Assembly (NCBI RefSeq): GCF_002356555.2
Contig: NZ_AP017372.2
Coordinates: 1,426,001 to 1,490,000, forward strand
Reading direction: 5' to 3'
Length of the DNA stretch: 64,000 bases
DNA from: Halorhodospira halochloris
GTDB taxonomy: Bacteria; Pseudomonadota; Gammaproteobacteria; Nitrococcales; Halorhodospiraceae
A program made the position numbers and the translations under genes. The stretch's first letter is position 1. Every line of letters starts with the position of its first letter. Below, piece after piece: positions 20,120 to 29,802 of the stretch. Under the pieces are notes generated by a model. The model did not search any database, had not been told where the DNA came from, and saw only the letters and a list, made by a program, of their open reading frames with translations.

Positions 20120-20777
20120 TTTTATCGTTCACCGGCCGAATTTGATATTTATAGGCAGGCGGCTAAATAAATTATTCAGCCGGCACAGCAATAGCCGCTA
20201 CCCGCACAATGTACTCTCTTATTTCACCTAGCAACTCAGGTTAACCCACACTAACTCGGTAAGATCACATGCCCTGACGAACCAAAGCATCGAGTTTGAT
20301 TATCAAAGAGTCTCTCCTCCCCCTTTGAACAGTCATCCTATCCTTCAACACGCCTCGTCAATATATCAGAACATCGCACAGAGTAGTAACAAGTCTGGCC
20401 ATACAATAGCTACACCTCAGAGTCAAGGGTTCCAGATCCACAACATGACAAGGGGCGCACAAAAGTCATAGGGCCTGGGTGGCTCACTAACAGGCGCCTA
20501 TATAAACTGCCCCGGAGCCTAACTGTCCCGGTGTGGAGGTCTTGGCGCCATCGATGGCGCCATGAAACCTCCAAGGATGGATTTACGGCGTCCTCCACAC
20601 CGGGACAGTTAGGCTCCGGAGGGAGGGGGCTTGAGCAGGTTAGAGGCACCCTGAAGTTTGCTTTAGCCAGGCAAATCAATGTTAGACTTCCCCTGGCGAG
20701 ACAGCGCATCCTCCCCCTATTGCGCCACCAAAAAATATTCCCATAATCGTATGATTTGGAACTGACAGGCGCCTTCT
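20120..20777. other. Long intergenic region before the sulfur-modification-like operon
   Basis: A 658-base stretch without a supported gene. The first 370 bases are AT-rich non-coding sequence that should hold the promoter of the EAL/HDOD gene. The second part contains the palindromic element at 20493-20651. The promoter of the 20-kb operon must lie in the last 125 bases or read through the element. No strong sigma-70 pair stands out. Confidence 0.5.
20493..20651. repeat. Palindromic intergenic element, full-length plus-oriented copy
   Basis: Left arm GCCCCGGAGCCTAACTGTCCC pairs with the right-arm sequence GGGACAGTTAGGCTCCGG. The conserved core lies between (GTGTGGAGGTCTTGGCGCC to GTCCTCCACACC). 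Outer termini GGCGCCT and GAGGCACC match the other copies. It sits 127 bases upstream of the first DUF4007 gene. Confidence 0.9.
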
Positions 20778-21686
20778 ATGCAGCTAGATCCCCGCTCAAC
20801 CAGTTTTGGTCGCCACGAGACCTTTCCGCTACGTTACGGATGGTTGCCTAAAGGCTTTGAGGCAATTGAGGAAGATCCGCAAACGCTCCACAAACCTGAG
20901 ATAGCGATGATCAAGCTCGGGGTTGGCCGCAACATGGTCAACGCCATTCAATACTGGCTTCAAACCACCGGCATCATCACAATCGACGGGGGTGGCGCTC
21001 ACGCTACCGAACTTGGCAAGATGATCTTCGCAGCCGATTACAACGGCGGCGACCCCTATCTCGAAGACGATGCCACGCTATGGATAGTCCACTGGCTGAT
21101 CGCCTCTAATGCTACCCAGGCTACCGGCTTTTTCTGGTTCTTTAACCGCTATGCCGCCCCCCGCTTCAGCGATAAAGAGCTGCTTGAGGGATTGACCGAT
21201 TTCGTCAACAATACTTTGAATCAAAAAAAGCGCTCCCAGAACACCCTAAAATCAGACATCTCTGCTATCACGCGCATGTATGCCGCAGTGCCCGGACGCA
21301 CCGATGAGCACTTGGACTCTCCCCTCACCGATCTAGGCCTGATTGAAGCAGATCCTCACAGTGGCTATCGCAGCCTACGCACGAACCGACCATTTCTCCC
21401 AGTCACCGCACTGCACTTCGCCTTATCTCAGCGCTTTGCTGCCGAACCTGAGCAACCCGCGTTGCCGGTGCGTAGCTTACTTTACGGTGATGACGGCAAG
21501 GCCTCGCCGGGGGCCATATTCCGGCTAAGCGAGAGTGGCTTCATGGAGAAACTCGAACAGCTCATGGGCACCTATCCTAGCTGTTATGAGCTGCGCGATA
21601 CCGCCGGCGTCAATCAACTCTATCGCGGCAGCGAACTTCCCGATCCACTAAGCATCCTGGAACATTATTACCGCAGCAGCCTATAG
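20778..21686 (+). CDS. DUF4007 family protein, first gene of a sulfur-modification-like defence operon
   Basis: The 302 residues match the DUF4007 pattern: GRHETFPLRYGWLPKG near 10-26, LGVGRNMVNAIQYWL near 47-61, an ELGKMIF segment, and DPYLEDDATLWIVHWL near 92-107. DUF4007 proteins accompany PAPS-reductase-like and P-loop genes in defence loci, and their biochemical role is unknown to me. It is followed 24 bases later by a large ATPase gene. A second, more diverged DUF4007-like protein is encoded at 35352, also just upstream of a large ATPase. The ATG at 20778 has no strong ribosome-binding site. Confidence 0.75.
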   Translation: MQLDPRSTSFGRHETFPLRYGWLPKGFEAIEEDPQTLHKPEIAMIKLGVGRNMVNAIQYWLQTTGIITIDGGGAHATELGKMIFAADYNGGDPYLEDDATLWIVHWLIASNATQATGFFWFFNRYAAPRFSDKELLEGLTDFVNNTLNQKKRSQNTLKSDISAITRMYAAVPGRTDEHLDSPLTDLGLIEADPHSGYRSLRTNRPFLPVTALHFALSQRFAAEPEQPALPVRSLLYGDDGKASPGAIFRLSESGFMEKLEQLMGTYPSCYELRDTAGVNQLYRGSELPDPLSILEHYYRSSL

Positions 21687-21710
21687 ACTCAAAGCAAGGA
21701 GAGCGCCCCA

Positions 21711-24700
21711 GTGAGCACCCCGGGAAACCATATTTGGCTAAACACCGCCTATACGCGATCAATCAATTTAGCCCGCGATCGTGAGGCAGAAGAACTAGTC
21801 CGCTCCTACTTGCCAACCACCCGCGCCCTGCAATCACTCCAGCACATCGCCGCCGGACTAAACCAAGACAATATCGAAAACCGGGCGCTTGCCTTAATCG
21901 GCCCGTACGGTGCTGGCAAATCGGCATTTGGCCTATTCGTGAATGCGCTTCTCGCCGGACCCGAGCAAGAACTCCACGGCATAGCCAAGGATATCCTGCA
22001 GGAGAGCGACCCGCAGCTTGGGCAGCAGTTCGCAGCGGCCTTAAACGACGGACGCGGCTATTTAAGGGTTACCGTTAATGGCGTGCCCGATTCACTAGTC
22101 AGGCAACTGCTGCGGGCGACTAGCAGTGCCGCCGAACAAGCCGGTCTACCGTCTAGCCTATGCGGTGAACTCGCAGAGAGTGCCCAACCTGGTACGCCTA
22201 TGAATGACGTCATCGGGCTTATTGAAAAGACCCAGAGTCAATGGGCTGAAAAAGGCGGTACCGGGGTCCTAATCGAGATCGATGAGTTAGGCAAATTCCT
22301 CGAATACGACTCCTACCACCCCCACAACCGCGAAATCCACCTCCTACAACTGCTCGCTGAGCATGCCCAGCAGCCGGGGCCGGCCCCGCTCCAAGTGCTA
22401 GTCATGCTCCATCAAGCATTTGAGCAATACAGTCAGCGCCTCGATAAGCAGCTGCGCGAAGAGTGGCAGAAGGTTCAAGGCCGCTTCGAAGCCATCGCCT
22501 TCCTCGAGCCAGCCGAACAATCCTTACAGGTAGTCGCTAGAGCATTTGAGCGCGACTGCACACTGCCAGCGGAGATTGACGAACAAATAGGCTCTCTCAC
22601 TGAGCGCATCAATGCTGTAGATGCCCTACCAATGGGCTTAAACAGCTCCAGGGCAAAGGAGATATTCGAGCGCTGTTACCCGCTACACCCGTTGACCCTA
22701 CTAATCCTGCCCATTCTCTGCCAAAAGGCAGCCCAAAATGAGCGCACCCTCTTCTCTTATCTCGGTAGCCACGAACCCCACGGATTTAGTGAACGTATTG
22801 ACCAACTGCACTGGGGCGACTGGATCATGCCCTGGGAACTGTTCGACTACTTTATCCTTAACCAAGGCGGCGCCGGCACCGACCCGCTTACTCAGCAGCG
22901 TTGGGTTGAGGTAATCACCGCCCTGGAGCGCCTAGATGCCAAAGCCCAGGAGCCGCATGTTCACTTACTTAAAACCATTGGCCTACTTAACATAATAGGT
23001 GCCCAGCGTGGTTTGAAGGCCAGCCGCGGGCTGCTTGAGTTGATTTTTGGCAGCCGCGTTAAGGCTCTTATCAAACAGCTTGAGCAAGGCTCATATATCC
23101 AATACCGGCGCTTCAACCACGAATACCGAGTCTGGCAAGGTAGTGATTTTGATTTACAAAGCGCCCTCGAAGAGGCTGTTGTCGAACAAGAGCAGCGCCC
23201 CCTTGCCGAGCTTCTCAATAAGCTCGCCCCGCTTGAACCTATTATTGCTCGCCGCGTCACCATCCAATCTGGAACCCTGCGCCGTTACGTGCCGCGCTTT
23301 ACCTCAGCCGAAGACTGGCCACCCAAGCCGACTAATGAGGGAGACCTGGAGCTGTGGCTATACCTTGCCCAAAACATGCAAGATAAACCGCAAATACCAG
23401 CCGAGCTTAATCAGAGCGTGGTAGCAATTTGTCAGTCCGCCGACAGGTTACGCCAAGCAGTAGCTGAGTGGACGGCTCTGCAAGAACTCCCCAAACGCCA
23501 TGCTGAACTGCAGCAAGATCCGGTCGCTCTGCGCGAACACAGCAACTGGTTAAGTCAGGCTGAGATAGAGACGACGCGCCAAATCCGCTCACTACTCGAA
23601 GAGCCGCAATATTTGGATTGGTATTTCGGGTTTGAAAGCGGCAGTAATTGCAAGAATGAGCGGCAAATTCTAAGTCGGCGCGATCTGCAAAATGAATTAT
23701 CGTCTTGGATGGAACAGCACTACGATAAGGCACCGCTGCTGCGCAATGAACTGATCAACCGTGATCGCCCCTCGCCGAGTGCCAACCTCGGTCGCAAGCG
23801 TTTAATCACTGCCATGCTCCAGGCCGCAGATAAAGAAGATCTAGGCATCGAGAAAACGCCGGCAGAGAAGAGCATCTACCTCTCGTTACTCAACCAATCG
23901 AATCTCCACCGCCGTGACGGCAATGGCAATTTAGGAATATTCGCACCGCAGCCGGATAATGACCCCTGCAATTTGCTCCCAACCTGGAACGCCATTACCG
24001 AGCTTTTAAGCAGCAGAGAAGGCGAACAAGTCCCTCTGCCAGATCTCTACCAGCATCTAAGCGCCGCGCCCTACGGCATAAAAGCCGGCTTATTGCCGGT
24101 AATCGTAACCGCCTACATGTTTACTCACAGCCGGCAACTGGCCCTCTACCAAGAGGGTGTCTTTTATGAAGCGCTCTCTCCTGATCAAGCTGAACTGCTA
24201 TGCCGGCGCCCCGAGCTCTTTGCGCTTGAGCGCTTCGATCTGGAGGGCCTGCACGGTGAATTATTCGAGCGCTACATGCACTCAATTGTCGGCAATCTCC
24301 CGGATGATGCCACCCTGCTCGACATTATCCGCCCTCTAGTGCGCTTCATATCAAACCTGCCGGAATACACGAAAAATTCACCGGATTTATCCAAACACGC
24401 GCGCGCTGTTCGCGATTCCTGTCAGCGGGCCCGCAGCCCTGGAGCTTTACTTTTCAAGGATCTGCCACAGGCCTGCGATATGCCCTTCGAAACGCTCGAA
24501 GGAGAAGATACAGCTCAGGCTGAAGAGTTTATCTCGCGGATTATAAAAGCACTACGCGAGCTCAAGCAGGCCTATCCGCAGCTTCTGGAACGCTGGCAGA
24601 GCGAATTGGCCAATGCCCTGCTCGCTGAACAGCCAAGTGATCTGACCACATTACGCCGAACCTTAGCTGAGCGTTACCGCGGACTAGATCACTACACCCC

Positions 24701-25130
24701 CGATCGTATGGGGCTAGGAGCCTTTATCCGCCGGCTCACCGACCCCGCCTACGAATCAGATCAAGACTGGTTAGAAGCTGTAGCCACCCTAATCGGTAGA
24801 GCACCGCCTAACAAATGGCGAGCAGAAACTGAGCGCGAAGCCATACTCAGGCTCTATGATCTAGCTAAGCAGCTACGAGAGCTCGAAGAGCTTTATAAGT
24901 TGCAGACTGAGGCCGAGAGTGAAAACAGCGCACTGTTTAAGGCAATAAGTCAGCGCCTCAACGAAAAAAGCGCTGAGATGAACATCAGTGCCAAACAGCT
25001 TGAGCAGGCTCAAAGCGAGGCGGATAAGATAACCAAAAACCTTGAGAAGCTTGACAGAAAAGAGAGGTATGCGCTTATCATGAAACTTATGGATAAAATG
25101 ACCGAGAGCGGGGAGCACGGGGGAAGTTAG
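21711..25130 (+). CDS. Large P-loop ATPase A of the defence operon
   Basis: The 1139-residue cytoplasmic protein has Walker A GPYGAGKSA at about 64-72 (K70) and Walker B IEIDELGKFLEY around D191-E192. The rest is helical, with a C-terminal coiled coil (about 1040-1125). The motif layout resembles large AAA-type ATPases of BREX (BrxC/PglY) and related systems and matches ATPase B at 36263 (DELGRYLEY). The start is GTG at 21711 with AAGGAGAG upstream. It probably powers loading or conformational control of the modification or restriction complex; this is inferred. It ends directly before the ATG of the DndC-like gene. Confidence 0.7.
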   Translation: MSTPGNHIWLNTAYTRSINLARDREAEELVRSYLPTTRALQSLQHIAAGLNQDNIENRALALIGPYGAGKSAFGLFVNALLAGPEQELHGIAKDILQESDPQLGQQFAAALNDGRGYLRVTVNGVPDSLVRQLLRATSSAAEQAGLPSSLCGELAESAQPGTPMNDVIGLIEKTQSQWAEKGGTGVLIEIDELGKFLEYDSYHPHNREIHLLQLLAEHAQQPGPAPLQVLVMLHQAFEQYSQRLDKQLREEWQKVQGRFEAIAFLEPAEQSLQVVARAFERDCTLPAEIDEQIGSLTERINAVDALPMGLNSSRAKEIFERCYPLHPLTLLILPILCQKAAQNERTLFSYLGSHEPHGFSERIDQLHWGDWIMPWELFDYFILNQGGAGTDPLTQQRWVEVITALERLDAKAQEPHVHLLKTIGLLNIIGAQRGLKASRGLLELIFGSRVKALIKQLEQGSYIQYRRFNHEYRVWQGSDFDLQSALEEAVVEQEQRPLAELLNKLAPLEPIIARRVTIQSGTLRRYVPRFTSAEDWPPKPTNEGDLELWLYLAQNMQDKPQIPAELNQSVVAICQSADRLRQAVAEWTALQELPKRHAELQQDPVALREHSNWLSQAEIETTRQIRSLLEEPQYLDWYFGFESGSNCKNERQILSRRDLQNELSSWMEQHYDKAPLLRNELINRDRPSPSANLGRKRLITAMLQAADKEDLGIEKTPAEKSIYLSLLNQSNLHRRDGNGNLGIFAPQPDNDPCNLLPTWNAITELLSSREGEQVPLPDLYQHLSAAPYGIKAGLLPVIVTAYMFTHSRQLALYQEGVFYEALSPDQAELLCRRPELFALERFDLEGLHGELFERYMHSIVGNLPDDATLLDIIRPLVRFISNLPEYTKNSPDLSKHARAVRDSCQRARSPGALLFKDLPQACDMPFETLEGEDTAQAEEFISRIIKALRELKQAYPQLLERWQSELANALLAEQPSDLTTLRRTLAERYRGLDHYTPDRMGLGAFIRRLTDPAYESDQDWLEAVATLIGRAPPNKWRAETEREAILRLYDLAKQLRELEELYKLQTEAESENSALFKAISQRLNEKSAEMNISAKQLEQAQSEADKITKNLEKLDRKERYALIMKLMDKMTESGEHGGS

Positions 25131-25949
25131 ATGAATAACGACGAAACATCGTCAGGCAAGCCTGTTCGTCATCTTCTAGGCCTTTCGGGCGGAAAAGATA
25201 GTTCAGCTCTAGCTATTTACCTGCGGGACCGCGTCCCCGAGATGGAGTATTTTTTTGCTGATACAGGGGCCGAGCTCCCCGAGACCCTTGAGTATATCGA
25301 TATGCTTGAGGATTACTTGGGGAAGCGGATTGTTAGGTTGAACCCCAACCGAAGCTTCGAGTATTACCTGAAACTCAATGGCAATTTTTTGCCAACTGTA
25401 AAAACGCGCTGGTGCACCGCTGAACTAAAGATCAGACCTTTCGAGGAGTACGTAGGCGAAGATACCGCAATAACGTATGTGGGAATACGCGCAGATGAAC
25501 CAAGAAGAATGGGCTACCTTTCCACAAAAAGCAATATCTCCGCTAGATATCCATTTATAGAAGACGGCATTGGCAAACAAGATGTTATCGATATACTCGA
25601 GTCAGCAGGATTGGGATTACCTCAATACTACGAATGGCGTAACAGGTCAGGGTGCTATTTTTGCTTCTTTCAACAAAAAGAGGAGTGGCTGGGGCTAGCC
25701 GAACGCCACCCTGACCTTTTTGAAAAAGCAAAGAGTTATGAACAGTTTCACAAAGACGCTGGACGCAGCCAAACATGGTCTCAAGGTGAGTACCTTGAAG
25801 ACCTGGTAGCACGTGCGGATGAGATTAGAGAAAAAGCAAAAGAAAGAAAAGAAAACAAGAAAAAAGCAGCAAACAAAAAACTTATAGATAAGTTTTCTCA
25901 AGAAAACAACGACGAAGAAGATGATGGCTGCCTGATCTGCACATTATGA
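25131..25949 (+). CDS. DndC-like PAPS-reductase-fold sulfurtransferase
   Basis: The 272 residues belong to the adenine-nucleotide alpha-hydrolase/PAPS reductase family. The PP-loop SGGKDSS is at 19-25. Family motifs ADTGAELPET (43-52) and GIRADEPRR follow. Cysteines C95 (TRWCTAELK), C175 and C178 (SGCYFC) could bind an iron-sulfur cluster as in DndC and SspD. A further CLIC pair ends the protein. In phosphorothioation systems this enzyme activates the DNA backbone with ATP and inserts sulfur from a cysteine desulfurase. BREX type 4 BrxP has the same fold. The Lys-rich region (about 228-255) is low complexity. The gene is clearly more AT-rich than ATPase A. Confidence 0.8.
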   Translation: MNNDETSSGKPVRHLLGLSGGKDSSALAIYLRDRVPEMEYFFADTGAELPETLEYIDMLEDYLGKRIVRLNPNRSFEYYLKLNGNFLPTVKTRWCTAELKIRPFEEYVGEDTAITYVGIRADEPRRMGYLSTKSNISARYPFIEDGIGKQDVIDILESAGLGLPQYYEWRNRSGCYFCFFQQKEEWLGLAERHPDLFEKAKSYEQFHKDAGRSQTWSQGEYLEDLVARADEIREKAKERKENKKKAANKKLIDKFSQENNDEEDDGCLICTL

Positions 25950-28216
25950 ACACTAATGACCTCATACAGAAGTTGACATCAGTGCGAAGAGGACATAGCG
26001 CTCAGGGTAAAAGTATTGCTAAACCCACGCTGATGCTTGCTGCATTGGAGCTATTCATTGTACGCTCCACCAGATTAAACACATTGTCAGACTATGAGGC
26101 AGTTGTTAACAAATGGGACCATCCATTTAAAGACGCAACACTGCTATACCCTTTTGCTAGACTCAAAGAGGATGGCATCTGGGAAGTAGAATATGAGGAT
26201 AAATTAACAAAAACCTCCAAGAATGATCTTTTAAGATCTGAAGTGATAAACAAAAACATCAGAGCAGGATTCACTAAAGATATTTACAAAGCGCTACAAG
26301 ACAACAAGCAAGGCATAAAAGAAATAGTCTCTGCAGTCCTGTGTGAATTCTTTGACGAAGAGCAAAGATCTCTCCTCACCGAGAGCGCCTCAGCTTTCGT
26401 AGACGAAAGCAAAGAACATAAGTTAGCTCGAGAGCCTCAAATGAACAACTTTATTGCCTACTTAAACTCGCTACACAACGTCACATCTTCAGGAGCTAAC
26501 GCGCTAGCTGAATCTCAAGCTCTAAACAAATATTTTCATGAAATATATGAACCGTTTCCGGTTATCAACGATATCAAAGCCTCTCTGAACAGCGAAGATG
26601 ATTGTGTTGTTATAGTTACAGGCCACGCTGGTGACGGCAAATCAACGGTTGCTCTCGACATTTACAAACAGCTTCTGGAAATACCTCCTCAGGATCCATT
26701 AAATGAGCCCTTGCCAGAGAGCGTTCAATTCTATAATAACACTGCAGAAAAACTAATATCGATAATAAAGGATATGAGCGAGTTAAGCTCTGATGACAGA
26801 CTAGACAGAGTCAGCAGAGCTTACCGTGAAGAAGGCTCGTGGTTGATTATCAGTAATACAGGACCATTATTAAATACTCTACGTGAGCTTGCAAGCAGCT
26901 ACAGTGCCAACGAAAGAGAAATTGAAAGCAACGTGCTTGAAAATCTGCAAAAGTCATACAGCAGGGGTCACTTAGAGCGCCACTCTTTATCTCACCTACC
27001 TAAAAAAACCGTAATAATAAATCTCACCCGCATAGATAACGTATGTCTTGGCTCTAAAATTTTCTCTAAAATCGTGGGTCACAGCGGATGGGCAGCTTGC
27101 CAAGAGTGCAAGTCATACAACATTTGCCCCATAGTGAAAAATAGAGAATCCTTACTGCAAAATTTAGAACAAACTGAAGAGAGAATTCGCTGGCTTTACC
27201 GAAAAATCACGGAATATGAAGAAAAGCTAACCCTTAGACAAATGGTTGCCCATATGGCATACAGCATCACCGGAGGGCTTACATGCAAGTGTATACACAA
27301 CCATGCTGACAATCTCAACGACACAGCCCAACTAAAAGAAAATTACTTGTTTAGTGACTTATTTTTCGGATACGGCAGCATTTCTCAAAACAATACTTAT
27401 CAAAGCCTGCGTGCTGTTGAGCTGCTAAATCGTCATAAGTTTTCAATTTACACTTCGGCATTCTATGAAAAGCTACTTACAAGTTCTGCAGAAAGCCTTT
27501 GGGTAAGTTTGCCTGACACCTTAACACCGATAGTGAACAACTTAATTGATTACGCAAAACAACCCAGCTCTTCGTTTTCACGCTATACTTTACGGAGAAT
27601 TATTTACTTTTTTGGCACCCCATCAGAGCAAAACAAAGAAGAGCATCATAACTTTTTGTGTGAATTCTTGCTCTCCCCAAACATAGTAAACTACGAAAGC
27701 TGGAGGCATGCCGCAGATATAACCTCTTCAAAAAAACAACAGAACGAATTGAAAAGCATGTGTCTGAAAGTACTTCTCGAAATGTTTTCAGGATTTAGCT
27801 CTGGACAATTCTCTTCAAGCCATGACCGCCTCTATATAACACTAAGACACCCCAAAACTTCAAGTGTACAGCCTGCACAAATTATATCAGGCTCGTTTTA
27901 CTTTGATGATTTCAAAATTTTATATGATCCAGAAGTTGACTGCCCAGTTTTAGTTTACCAAGACAAAGTTTCATTACCATTAACCTTACCGTTGCTTGAT
28001 TTCATAACCCAGAGACATTTCGGCTATTTAGGTGGCGACTTAGAGCAAATTCACAGAACTAAGATAGAGTGGTTCAGAGCAGAGCTACTCAAAACTCAAG
28101 AAGATGACAACGATCCAAATGAAATCAGGGTGTTACGATCTAATATTGATGGTCAAGTCAAGGAAAAGAAGTTCATACTTGAAGATACTCACAAGCGCCT
28201 GGAGGTACTACAATGA
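25946..28216 (+). CDS. DptF-like P-loop ATPase with putative N-terminal sulfur-binding domain
   Basis: The 756 residues start 4 bases inside the previous gene (ATGA overlap). Residues 1-150 resemble the phosphorothioate-DNA-binding SBD of ScoMcrA/SprMcrA-type restriction enzymes: KP at 26-27 leading into a leucine-rich helix, YPFARLKEDGIW at 68-79, and a later helix ending in ILCEFF-like sequence. The ATPase part has Walker A GHAGDGKST at 226-234 (K232). A cysteine cluster (C385, C388, C394, with C447 and C449 later) suggests a zinc site. Position and P-loop match DptF of Dnd restriction modules. Proposed role: sensing sulfur marks to gate restriction. The DptF and SBD assignments rest on motif memory only. 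Confidence 0.55.
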   Translation: MNTNDLIQKLTSVRRGHSAQGKSIAKPTLMLAALELFIVRSTRLNTLSDYEAVVNKWDHPFKDATLLYPFARLKEDGIWEVEYEDKLTKTSKNDLLRSEVINKNIRAGFTKDIYKALQDNKQGIKEIVSAVLCEFFDEEQRSLLTESASAFVDESKEHKLAREPQMNNFIAYLNSLHNVTSSGANALAESQALNKYFHEIYEPFPVINDIKASLNSEDDCVVIVTGHAGDGKSTVALDIYKQLLEIPPQDPLNEPLPESVQFYNNTAEKLISIIKDMSELSSDDRLDRVSRAYREEGSWLIISNTGPLLNTLRELASSYSANEREIESNVLENLQKSYSRGHLERHSLSHLPKKTVIINLTRIDNVCLGSKIFSKIVGHSGWAACQECKSYNICPIVKNRESLLQNLEQTEERIRWLYRKITEYEEKLTLRQMVAHMAYSITGGLTCKCIHNHADNLNDTAQLKENYLFSDLFFGYGSISQNNTYQSLRAVELLNRHKFSIYTSAFYEKLLTSSAESLWVSLPDTLTPIVNNLIDYAKQPSSSFSRYTLRRIIYFFGTPSEQNKEEHHNFLCEFLLSPNIVNYESWRHAADITSSKKQQNELKSMCLKVLLEMFSGFSSGQFSSSHDRLYITLRHPKTSSVQPAQIISGSFYFDDFKILYDPEVDCPVLVYQDKVSLPLTLPLLDFITQRHFGYLGGDLEQIHRTKIEWFRAELLKTQEDDNDPNEIRVLRSNIDGQVKEKKFILEDTHKRLEVLQ

Positions 28217-29799
28217 ACTTCTTAGAAAGATACCCTAGCAGTGCAGAAGGATTTGACTTCAGAGCAGAGAGAAACCCAGCCATACTTTTGTACGGCAGAA
28301 GGTTTTACAAAGATCAAACACCTTTGGAGTATCTTGTTGAATTTTTGATGGCCTTTTCATCGCCAAAAGATCTATCAGGCAATGCGGAACTGCAATTTAA
28401 AATTATTCCTAATGAAAATGAAAGATACGGCTACTACCCTAAAGAACACATAATATTAAAACTGTTTTCATTTTTTGCAGACTCTAAGCTTGACACTAGG
28501 CATCACATACACCGTCAAACATATTTATATGCTATGCACAGGTGCAAGGAATCTATCGATGCCCCCGAAGAAGAACGTGATGAAACATTAAAACTGCTCC
28601 AAAACTTAATGAGTGGCTTTGCTGGAATCTCTAAAGATAGAACCTGGGTAACTTTTACATTTTACCCTGCAGCTAAGTCCCTAATATCCAAAGAGGTAAC
28701 CTGGCAGCACCCCAAGGCTCTTAAAGAAAGCAAAGGTGAAATACATGACTGGCATTCTAGCTTAAGGTACTTTGACTATAATACCAGAAACTTCATGGGC
28801 AGGGGTGGCGAGTTACTTTTTTTGCAGCTCGCCAATCTATTTGAGCACAAAGATGATTCTGATATTGGTTCACTCATAAACAAGAATCATTATGAGCACT
28901 TACAGCGCAACTCTTTGGCAGAACTGCAAGATAAACTTGAGAATAATTTATCAGGGATTTTGAATAACTCAGTTACGCAACTTGAGAATATAGCCTCTTT
29001 TCTTGAAAACTCTCTACACGAACTAGTTCCTGAAGACGAAGGCAAAAGCTTTTCCGCATTCGCCTGGGTTCCTCGCGCAACCAAGAAAGAAGCCTTGCTC
29101 TTTGCAACTGAAATGAACAACATATGCTCATCTTCCATGGGGCCATTAGAAAAAATCGACTTTATAAATAAGCTAGCAACCATACATGTAATGCGCAGCC
29201 TATGCTTTCAAGCACAAAGAGCTAACGAAGACCAAAATCACACCGCCGGCTTTGAAGGAAATTACGTTTGGATTGCTTCTGATCATAAAGCACCAGCTAA
29301 CAATCCGGCTAGGCGTCTATCTGTTGAGTCGTACAACAAAATAGAAACCTTACTTTATAGAGCTCTAAGATCACCATATATTACTCCTAATGGGACCCAG
29401 TTCAGTAAAAAAGAATACGAAAATGCTGACGACAATTGCTTTAGACATTTTAGGAAATTTGGCAAAGAGTTGGGCATTGTTATACCTAAAACAGGACCAA
29501 GCCAAAGATTCGCTCTTAATCCGGAACTAATAAGATTTTTAATTACAGCTCTCTTAACGCCAGGTGAATACTTGCGTCTCACAGATTTCTACAACCGTGT
29601 TTTCGCCCACTACGGCATTGCGCTTGGAGGAGAGCCGCTAGCCACTGCCCTCTCCTGGCTTGGTGGCGGTATCAGCGACAAGACCTACGGCGTAGACATC
29701 AACACAGATTGGGTCGAAGAGGCACTTCAGCAAGGCGGTTATCTAATCGAACTCTCAGATGCTGTTTCTATTGTTCACAACCCGGGCAGGGAGGCGTAA
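28213..29799 (+). CDS. Unknown protein in the DptG position of the defence operon
   Basis: The 528-residue protein has no recognised motif. It is mostly helical, with a possible coiled-coil region at about 228-275. It overlaps the preceding gene by 4 bases and is followed 3 bases later by the HerA gene, the place DptG takes in dptFGH operons; sequence similarity to DptG is not claimed. Composition changes inside the gene: most of it is AT-rich with AAA/AAT codons, while the last 170 bases are GC-rich like the following gene. That suggests a recombination joint near 29,620. Confidence 0.5.
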   Translation: MNFLERYPSSAEGFDFRAERNPAILLYGRRFYKDQTPLEYLVEFLMAFSSPKDLSGNAELQFKIIPNENERYGYYPKEHIILKLFSFFADSKLDTRHHIHRQTYLYAMHRCKESIDAPEEERDETLKLLQNLMSGFAGISKDRTWVTFTFYPAAKSLISKEVTWQHPKALKESKGEIHDWHSSLRYFDYNTRNFMGRGGELLFLQLANLFEHKDDSDIGSLINKNHYEHLQRNSLAELQDKLENNLSGILNNSVTQLENIASFLENSLHELVPEDEGKSFSAFAWVPRATKKEALLFATEMNNICSSSMGPLEKIDFINKLATIHVMRSLCFQAQRANEDQNHTAGFEGNYVWIASDHKAPANNPARRLSVESYNKIETLLYRALRSPYITPNGTQFSKKEYENADDNCFRHFRKFGKELGIVIPKTGPSQRFALNPELIRFLITALLTPGEYLRLTDFYNRVFAHYGIALGGEPLATALSWLGGGISDKTYGVDINTDWVEEALQQGGYLIELSDAVSIVHNPGREA

Positions 29800-29802
29800 T
29801 AG

